Positions 1-3,909 of a DNA stretch of 5,962 nucleotides are shown here, in pieces. The DNA is taken from the NCBI GenBank assembly GCA_937877655.1, contig CALFJC010000128.1:1-5962 (forward strand). The letters are read 5' to 3'. The stretch is from an uncultured Selenomonadales bacterium. Its GTDB lineage: Bacteria > Bacillota > Negativicutes > Selenomonadales > Selenomonadaceae. A program made the position numbers and the translations under genes. The stretch's first letter is position 1. Every line of letters begins with the position of its first letter. The notes under the pieces were generated by a model. That model did not search any database and was not told the DNA's origin. It was given only the letters and a program-made list of their open reading frames with translations.

Positions 1-92
1 ATTTATCCGTCAGAAAAAATCGGCTCGCGCTGTTGAAGTCGACAGAAAATCTGCTCGGCAAAATCGCGGACTTCGGAAAGATTGTCCAATAA
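1..92 (+). CDS. glyS: Glycyl-tRNA synthetase beta subunit, C-terminal end (5' truncated by window)
   Basis: This is the 3' tail of a gene entering from the left edge; the last 29 codons (3-89) end in TAA at 90-92. The peptide ends with NRLALLKSTENLL followed by GKIADFGKIVQ. This matches my recollection of the GlyS beta C-terminus, where NRL-[AT]-[LM]-L and a terminal VAD-[FI]-x-K/L segment close the anticodon-binding domain. GlyS pairs with GlyQ in the alpha2-beta2 enzyme that charges tRNA-Gly in the cytoplasm. The identification is strengthened by the longer duplicate downstream, which also carries the preceding FFDSVMVM segment typical of the family. A hairpin terminator follows at 116-147. 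Only the tail is visible, so I cannot confirm that this copy is joined to an intact gene, although that is the natural expectation. Confidence 0.8.
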   Translation, partial: LSVRKNRLALLKSTENLLGKIADFGKIVQ

Positions 93-115
93 AAAATTCA
101 CATAAAAATTTTTCA

Positions 116-147
116 AGCCGTCCGAAAGTCAGGCGGCTATTTTTTTT
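116..147 (+). terminator. Rho-independent terminator after glyS
   Basis: The stem AGCCGTC (116-122) pairs with GGCGGCT (132-138), including one G-U pair, around a 9-nt loop. An A and then eight T (140-147) follow. It lies 23 nt after the glyS stop codon, as expected for the end of that transcript, and it separates glyS from the duplicated fragment downstream. Confidence 0.85.
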
Positions 148-150
148 GTA

Positions 151-309
151 AAAATTGATGCGGAAATTTTCAAACCGACAAATTCATTTTTCGATTCGGT
201 CATGGTCATGGAGGAAAATTTATCCGTCAGAAAAAATCGGCTCGCGCTGTTGAAGTCGACAGAAAATCTGCTTGCCAAAATCGCGGACTTCGGAAAAATC
301 GTTCAGTAA
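151..309 (+). pseudogene. glyS: Duplicated 3' fragment of glyS (remnant)
   Basis: The frame ending in TAA at 307-309 reads KIDAEIFKPTNSFFDSVMVM (151-210), then EENLSVRKNRLALLKSTE and LLAKIADFGKIVQ. This is about 52 residues of the GlyS beta C-terminal domain, with the characteristic FFDxVMVM segment. The frame is open only back to 106 (TAA at 103-105). It contains no body of the roughly 690-residue protein and has no start codon before ATG 202, so it cannot encode a synthetase. GlyS similarity seems to begin just after the terminator T-run of copy 1. It shares 86 of 92 nt with the visible tail of copy 1. The likely origin is tandem duplication or recombination at the 3' end of glyS. A role as a small peptide gene cannot be excluded, but no ribosome binding site or promoter supports it. 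Confidence 0.8.
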
Positions 310-367
310 AAAAATTCTCGTAAAAAATTTTTAAACCGTCTTGAAAGAGGCGGTAATTTTTTTTTTG
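218..367 (+). repeat. Direct repeat copy 2: glyS 3' end plus terminator
   Basis: This is the second copy of the repeat starting at position 1. The first 54 nt are identical. Six substitutions follow in the last 38 coding nt, five of them synonymous and one changing Gly to Ala. The terminator hairpin is conserved in position but rebuilt, with an 8-bp stem and a GAAA loop instead of a 7-bp stem and a 9-nt loop. Confidence 0.9.
335..366 (+). terminator. Rho-independent terminator, duplicated copy
   Basis: The stem ACCGTCTT (335-342) pairs with GAGGCGGT (347-354), with G-U pairs, around a GAAA tetraloop. AA and then ten T (357-366) follow. It ends only 10 nt before the -35 box of the operon promoter, so it insulates the operon from glyS read-through and leaves expression dependent on that promoter. 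Confidence 0.88.
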
Positions 368-376
368 CAAAAGAGA

Positions 377-407
377 TTGACAAAGCGGCTTGGGGGGGGG
401 GTATAAT
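377..407 (+). promoter_or_regulatory. Sigma-70-type promoter with poly-G spacer (candidate phase-variable promoter)
   Basis: A perfect -35 box TTGACA (377-382) and a perfect -10 box TATAAT (402-407) are separated by a 19-bp spacer. The spacer ends in ten consecutive G (392-401) that abut the -10 box. The optimal sigma-70/sigma-A spacer is about 17 bp, so loss of one or two G should strengthen the promoter and gain should weaken it. Neisseria porA has a comparable poly-G tract between its boxes. Transcription would start near 413-416, giving a leader of roughly 37 nt before the GTG at 452. The boxes are read directly; the switching behaviour is inferred. Confidence 0.85.
392..401 (+). repeat. 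Homopolymeric G10 tract
   Basis: Ten uninterrupted G lie between the -35 and -10 boxes. It is the only G or C homopolymer of this length I noticed in the window, where the other long runs are A or T. Tracts of this kind change length by slipped-strand mispairing during replication, so the length shown may be one state of a mixed population. Confidence 0.95.
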
Positions 408-437
408 TAATGGGAATTTATTTGTTTGAAATTTGAC

Positions 438-442
438 GGAGG
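438..442 (+). promoter_or_regulatory. Ribosome binding site deciding a GTG start
   Basis: GGAGG ends 9 nt before the GTG at 452 and supports that codon as the start. The alternative in-frame ATG at 479 has no such site and would remove the positively charged beginning of the signal peptide. Confidence 0.85.
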
Positions 443-451
443 ATTTAAATC

Positions 452-1270
452 GTGAGGCTTAAAATTTTTTTAGTCTTGATGATCGAGATAATTTTTTTTG
501 CAAACGCCGCGCAGGTTTCGGCGGAGCAACCGAAGGCGCAGGAGTATCGAAAAATTTTGTCGTCGGGAAATTTTTATGTGGAATATGATGACAAAAATAT
601 TAAGCGAACAGTTGCGCAGGAAAACGGACGGCGCATGGCGCGGACAAATTTGGGCGGCAATTATCGGATGCTGGTTTCAATTTTAAATCCGCTCGGAGCC
701 GCATTTTCCGATGAAAAATATCCCGAATTTATGTGCGCGGGCGGAAAGTTTTATAAATTTTTGGAGAAAGATTTTGCTTTGATGATTCGCGAGGAGCAAC
801 TTGATGACGAAAATTTAAATCCCGCCGAAGGTTGGGCGACAATTTATCAATCGTTGTCGCTCCCAAACGAGCTGGCGATTTTTAATTGGCACGATAAATT
901 TCATAAGCCGCCCGCCGCTTTGAGTGAGCCCGTTTTTATCGAGAGTGCAAAAAAAATTATCGGCGGCAAAGAATACGACTGCGACCGTTACGAATCAAAA
1001 ATTATGGATGCGGCAGGCGGCACCGGCTCGACGATTATTTTTGAACTTTGTTACACGAACGGCGAACTTGCACTTGCGAAATCGGAACTTTCGATAAACG
1101 GAAAGGAATACGAAATTAATCGCCTTGTCGTGAAAAAATTTTTGCCGAACATTCCGAGCGGCGACTTCAAACTTACGGGCAAAGAAAAAATTTATTCGGC
1201 GGGCGTCGGCGACATGAATGACTTGTTGGAAAATCCGCCGTTTATCGGGAGGCTCAATGAAATTCGATGA
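452..1270 (+). CDS. Secreted protein of unknown function, paralogue A
   Basis: This gene encodes 272 residues and starts at GTG with GGAGG 9 nt upstream. Residues 1-19 or 1-24 form a signal peptide: R2/K4, a hydrophobic core to F16, and a cleavage site after ANA (17-19) or VSA (22-24). No lipobox or later membrane segment is seen, so the mature protein should be periplasmic or secreted. It contains three cysteines, C95, C177 and C200. Residues 34-45 (KILSSGNFYVEY) align with 28-39 of the next gene's product. The C-terminal part (about 172-243) also shares the next protein's arrangement: G-K-x-Y, an acidic strand, a short hairpin with N-G-E-L, a basic strand, then a Phe/Leu-rich end. The alternating-strand pattern is reminiscent of the LolA/DUF4412-like fold, but I do not recognise a specific family. 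It is the first gene after the poly-G promoter. Function is unknown. Confidence 0.85.
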   Translation: MRLKIFLVLMIEIIFFANAAQVSAEQPKAQEYRKILSSGNFYVEYDDKNIKRTVAQENGRRMARTNLGGNYRMLVSILNPLGAAFSDEKYPEFMCAGGKFYKFLEKDFALMIREEQLDDENLNPAEGWATIYQSLSLPNELAIFNWHDKFHKPPAALSEPVFIESAKKIIGGKEYDCDRYESKIMDAAGGTGSTIIFELCYTNGELALAKSELSINGKEYEINRLVVKKFLPNIPSGDFKLTGKEKIYSAGVGDMNDLLENPPFIGRLNEIR

Positions 1271-2022
1271 AAAAATTTTTCCTGTTGATAACGGCGTTAA
1301 TTATTTTCTCCGCGCAGGCAGAGGCGGCAAAGATTGATGCCTGTCAAAAAATTTTGGAGAGCGGGCGATATACAATCCGCTACGAAAATTTGACGCCCGC
1401 GCCCCGTGTTACGAACAGAGACGGCGTCGAACTTTACGGCAAAAACGGCTTGGCTGTCGAACGCAACGATTTTTTTCTGAACAGACCCTTGAGCGGCTTA
1501 ATCGTCGGCGACGGCGCAAATCGTTATGAAGAAGTCGGCTACAAAGATTTTTTTCAATGTCGGCTGATTAAAGGCGGCGAAAATTTTATTTTTACCAAGT
1601 ACAAAAAGGGCGGCGGCTTTGAATATTTCGGCGACAAAAAGGGAAAAGTTTCTGCCAACCCGCGAAATTATCTTGTCGAACTTTTAAGCGGCGAAAGTTT
1701 CGGCGATGCAAATTTTACCGAAATGATGACTGCGATTATTTCCGACAGCAAAAAAAATTCCGCGCAGAAAAAATATAAATTTGTTGCCGACGGCAAGCTC
1801 GAAAACGGCTTGACTTACGAAGATTTCAGCGCGAAGGACGGAGAAGGTATCGGCGCAATTCGTTATTACTTCGACGGCGACACGCTGAAAAAAATCGCCT
1901 TCGCCACTTTCGACAAAGGCAAATTTCGCAAATGTATCGTGAAAATTTTGGAGTTCAATCCCGCGCCCGAACAAAATTTTTTGAACCTGCCGGGCGGACT
2001 CGTCGATACAACCAAACGTTGA
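1267..2022 (+). CDS. Secreted protein of unknown function, paralogue B
   Basis: This gene encodes 251 residues. Its ATG overlaps the previous stop codon in an ATGA (1267-1270), which suggests translational coupling. The nearest Shine-Dalgarno, GGGAGG (1247-1252), lies inside the upstream gene at a rather long 14-nt distance. The signal peptide is clear: MKKFF, a hydrophobic core, and cleavage after AEA (18-20). The mature protein has no lipobox or membrane segment; its cysteines are C26, C98 and C223. It resembles the preceding protein at the N-terminus (KILESGRYTIRY, 28-39) and in the C-terminal third (about 175-244, ending NFLNLPGG). The two are therefore probably tandem duplicates that have diverged strongly. 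A LolA-like fold is possible from the strand pattern, which would suit binding of a lipid or hydrophobic partner, but this is a guess. Function is unknown. Confidence 0.85.
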   Translation: MKKFFLLITALIIFSAQAEAAKIDACQKILESGRYTIRYENLTPAPRVTNRDGVELYGKNGLAVERNDFFLNRPLSGLIVGDGANRYEEVGYKDFFQCRLIKGGENFIFTKYKKGGGFEYFGDKKGKVSANPRNYLVELLSGESFGDANFTEMMTAIISDSKKNSAQKKYKFVADGKLENGLTYEDFSAKDGEGIGAIRYYFDGDTLKKIAFATFDKGKFRKCIVKILEFNPAPEQNFLNLPGGLVDTTKR

Positions 2023-2032
2023 GGACAGCATT

Positions 2033-2842
2033 ATGAAAAAATTTTTTGTGCCGATATTGGCGGCGATGATAATAAATTTTTCTTCAATCTGCGCGGCGAG
2101 CCCGACTTGTATTTTGATGAAGTTCACGGACGACACGCGCTTTGACAAAATCGAATCGGCGGCTTCGCTGTCGGATTTGGTTATGGAAAAACTTATCGCA
2201 AGCGGGAAATTTAATTTGTCTGAAACACGCCCGCTTGATGAGGACATGGAAATAAAACTCTACAACGAAAATCTGCGCGACTTAAATTCTTTAAAGACGG
2301 CGATTGAGACGGGAAATTTTAATCCGCTTTTTGAGGGAGAAGGTTTCGACGAAAAAAAAGCGCAATCGATAGCCGCCGCGCAGGTCGGACAGATAATCAC
2401 GCCCGAAATTACTCAAGCTGTCGGCGCGGCGCACAACGCCGATTATTTGATTCAGGGCACGATTATAAATTTGGGAACAGGTACTTGGTGGAGCGATGAT
2501 TACGCAGTTTTGTCGGGCGCATTAAATCTTGCAAGTTCATTTGTCAGTTCGGCGATACCGCTCGGCGGCGCAGGAGATTTAATCGGCGGTATTGACATAA
2601 GCAAAACGGGTATCGGCGTTCAAAGCGACATTCGAATTATCAAAGCGGAAACGGGGGAGGTGATTTGGAGCAAGCGCGTCGTCGGCGTCAACGAACAAAT
2701 GAATTTGAATCTCGGCATGATAACAATCGGCAACAGGAAACTCAACAACAATCTTTATGCAAAGGCGATGGACAAGGCGGCTCAAAAAATTGTTGATGCG
2801 ATGCTCGCCGATATGGCGGCAGGGAAATTGTTTGTGAAGTGA
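2033..2842 (+). CDS. CsgG/FlgO-like exported protein
   Basis: This gene encodes 269 residues, with GAGGA (2021-2025) overlapping the previous stop and 7 nt before the ATG; the intergenic gap is 10 nt. The signal peptide is 1-20 or 1-21 (MKKFF, hydrophobic core, cleavage around ICA-A). The layout fits the CsgG-type fold found in curli secretion and in several envelope lipoproteins: a first strand leading to FTDDTRF (31-37), a helix with LSDLVMEKLIASGKF (46-60), a strand ADYLIQGTIINLG (136-148), a Gly/Ser/Ala-rich hydrophobic stretch (160-186), a strand pair ending in IKAETGEVIWSKRVVG (203-218), and a C-terminal helix (243-260). CsgG itself is a lipoprotein pore, but here Cys20 is preceded by F-S-S-I, which is not a lipobox, so the protein is more likely soluble in the periplasm. 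Its position before a barrel protein suggests an envelope assembly or secretion role. The family call is by eye. Confidence 0.65.
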   Translation: MKKFFVPILAAMIINFSSICAASPTCILMKFTDDTRFDKIESAASLSDLVMEKLIASGKFNLSETRPLDEDMEIKLYNENLRDLNSLKTAIETGNFNPLFEGEGFDEKKAQSIAAAQVGQIITPEITQAVGAAHNADYLIQGTIINLGTGTWWSDDYAVLSGALNLASSFVSSAIPLGGAGDLIGGIDISKTGIGVQSDIRIIKAETGEVIWSKRVVGVNEQMNLNLGMITIGNRKLNNNLYAKAMDKAAQKIVDAMLADMAAGKLFVK

Positions 2843-2857
2843 GAGGGGAATTTTTTG

Positions 2858-3775
2858 ATGCAGAAAAAATGTAAGCGATTCTTGACGGCGGCAATGGCGG
2901 CAACGCTGATAAGTTTTCAAGGGACGGTTTTTGCGGAAGAAATGACTTCGGAAGAACTTATTCCCGAAGAAGATTTGGCTCCCGTCGAAGAATTGACTTC
3001 CGCTGAGGAGTCGGCTCCCGTCGAAGAAAATTCGGAGCCCGAAATTAAATTTGAAGAATCCATAAGCGACAGAGATAGATTTGACGATCATAATTTTTCA
3101 ATCGAAGGGAGATTTTTCTCGCCGCATTTCGACGCCAATGTTAAGTCGGACAAAATTTATTACAACGGCGGCAAGGTCGGCATGAAAGATAATCTGGGCT
3201 TCGGCAACGACAACGCGCCCGAAATTATTTTGCGCTACAAAAGACTTTCGCTGGATTACATTCACATTCACGGCAGCGGACACAGAAATTTCACGGGGCG
3301 TGATTCTTTGACTTTCGGCGGCAAAACTTATCGCGGACATGTTGATTCAAAAAATACATTGCATTATCTCAAACTCAACGTAACCAATCCGATAAAGATG
3401 ACCGAAGACGGCGGGCTTAGTTGGAGTTACGGCTTGACGGGCATGTTTTGGAAAGGAAAAGTCAGCGGCACTGAAACAACTTCGGGCAGATCCGAAAGTC
3501 GCTCCGAAGAATACGGCGTGCCCATTCCGACTTTGGGCATAGGAGCGCAGATAAATATCTTGCCGCAATTCAACGGTTACGCCCATATTTCGGGAATGTA
3601 TTTCGGGCATTACGGACATTACTACGATTTTGAGGCGGGAATTAAATACAAACCTGCTCCGCACTTCGCAATTACGGCGGGCTACAGAAAAATTGAGACC
3701 AAAGTTAATCACAAGGACGATTACGGCAAATTGAAAATGAACGGTCCTTTTGCCGGAGTTCGTTTTGATTTTTGA
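2858..3775 (+). CDS. Outer-membrane beta-barrel protein with acidic N-terminal segment
   Basis: This gene encodes 305 residues from ATG 2858, with AGGGG (2844-2848) 9 nt upstream; a TTG at 2855 is in frame but less suitable. The signal peptide is 1-26 (QKKCKR, hydrophobic core, cleavage after VFA). An acidic stretch follows (27-69) with a degenerate 12-residue repeat in which APVEE recurs at 41-45 and 53-57. From about 79 the chain shows alternating amphipathic strands rich in Tyr, Phe and Gly, such as SIEGRFFSP, EIILRYKRLSLDYIHI, LSWSYGLTGMFW, YAHISGMYFG, FEAGIKY and FAITAGYRKI. It ends in FAGVRFDF with a terminal Phe, the usual signal for BAM-dependent insertion. The barrel is about 225 residues, which suggests roughly 8-12 strands. 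It starts 15 nt after the CsgG-like gene, in the same operon. Substrate and partners are unknown; a pore, an adhesin or an anchor for the small secreted proteins are all possible. Confidence 0.8.
   Translation: MQKKCKRFLTAAMAATLISFQGTVFAEEMTSEELIPEEDLAPVEELTSAEESAPVEENSEPEIKFEESISDRDRFDDHNFSIEGRFFSPHFDANVKSDKIYYNGGKVGMKDNLGFGNDNAPEIILRYKRLSLDYIHIHGSGHRNFTGRDSLTFGGKTYRGHVDSKNTLHYLKLNVTNPIKMTEDGGLSWSYGLTGMFWKGKVSGTETTSGRSESRSEEYGVPIPTLGIGAQINILPQFNGYAHISGMYFGHYGHYYDFEAGIKYKPAPHFAITAGYRKIETKVNHKDDYGKLKMNGPFAGVRFDF
2941..3040 (+). repeat. Degenerate repeat encoding the acidic Pro/Glu segment
   Basis: The 16-mer GGCTCCCGTCGAAGAA occurs at 2977-2992 and again at 3013-3028, exactly 36 nt (12 codons) apart. 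Related GAAGAA and TSEE/TSAEE units flank it. It encodes the acidic linker just behind the signal peptide of the barrel protein. The period is in frame, so copy-number change would lengthen or shorten the linker without breaking the gene. Confidence 0.65.
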
Positions 3776-3779
3776 GGGT

Positions 3780-3889
3780 TGTTGGTAAATTCAAAACCGA
3801 AATGTGACGAGGAATTTTTTTCGACTGACGAGGCGTAAACAACTTTCGTCAGGCGGAAAAATAACCGTCACCTGCTAAATTTACCAACA
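3780..3889. repeat. Nested 110-nt inverted repeat between the barrel gene and the autotransporter gene
   Basis: The outer arms TGTTGGTAAATT (3780-3791) and AATTTACCAACA (3878-3889) are perfect 12-bp reverse complements. Inside them GTGACG (3804-3809) pairs with CGTCAC (3866-3871), 3816-3823 pairs with 3854-3861 (8 bp with one G-U), and CTGACGA (3825-3831) pairs with TCGTCAG (3846-3852), leaving a 14-nt loop. All four helices nest, so the RNA or DNA could form one long, interrupted hairpin. No T-run follows it, so it is not an ordinary intrinsic terminator. It fills most of the 134-bp gap and ends 6 nt before the autotransporter's Shine-Dalgarno. It may be a leader structure, an RNA-processing site, an operator array or a small mobile repeat. 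I see no convincing sigma-70 promoter in this gap. Confidence 0.75.
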
Positions 3890-3895
3890 GACTTT

Positions 3896-3902
3896 AAGGA
3901 GG
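3896..3902 (+). promoter_or_regulatory. Strong ribosome binding site of the autotransporter gene
   Basis: AAGGAGG, the near-perfect anti-16S complement, sits 7 nt before ATG 3910 and 6 nt after the end of the inverted repeat. It is the strongest Shine-Dalgarno in the window and implies high translation once the gene is transcribed. Confidence 0.85.
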
Positions 3903-3909
3903 TCTCGAC

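Larger units (their letters stand above)
1..148 (+). repeat. Direct repeat copy 1: glyS 3' end plus terminator
   Basis: This segment recurs 217-219 bases downstream (218-367). Positions 1-54 are identical to 218-271. The remaining coding part carries six substitutions, and the untranslated part is recognisable but has small indels. The repeat probably extends left of the window, because the second copy contains further glyS-like coding sequence upstream of 218. Confidence 0.9.

Noticed and set aside
202..309. Small ORF starting at ATG 202 in the glyS fragment
   Set aside because: It is simply the frame of the duplicated glyS tail. It has no Shine-Dalgarno or promoter and lies behind a terminator.
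492..499. T8 run in the signal-peptide codons of the first operon gene as a translational phase-variation tract
   Set aside because: Runs of 7-8 A or T are common throughout this sequence because of AAA/TTT codon use, so this one does not stand out as the G10 tract does.
1257..1259. ATG 1257 as an alternative start of the second operon gene, better spaced from GGGAGG
   Set aside because: It is out of frame with the gene and opens only a short frame without a signal peptide.
2078..2095. Lipoprotein signal in the CsgG-like protein at Cys20
   Set aside because: The residues before the cysteine are S-S-I, and Ile at -1 does not fit the lipobox, which needs Gly, Ala or Ser there.
1684..2247. Antisense open frame of 187 codons across the second and third operon genes
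   Set aside because: It spans two well-supported + strand genes that have signal peptides and ribosome binding sites. It has no credible family features and arises from the codon bias of the sense strand.
2855..2857. TTG as start of the barrel gene
   Set aside because: ATG 2858 follows immediately with 9-nt spacing from AGGGG and gives a normal signal peptide; TTG would sit closer to the site and adds only one residue.
2579..3712. Several antisense open frames (2579-3091, 3098-3340, 3347-3712)
   Set aside because: All lie opposite the CsgG-like and barrel genes, have low-complexity or basic compositions, and lack a convincing start context.
3780..3889. Calling the inverted repeat a transposable MITE
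   Set aside because: The flanking bases (GGGT and GACT) show no target-site duplication and there is only one copy in the window, so mobility is not supported.
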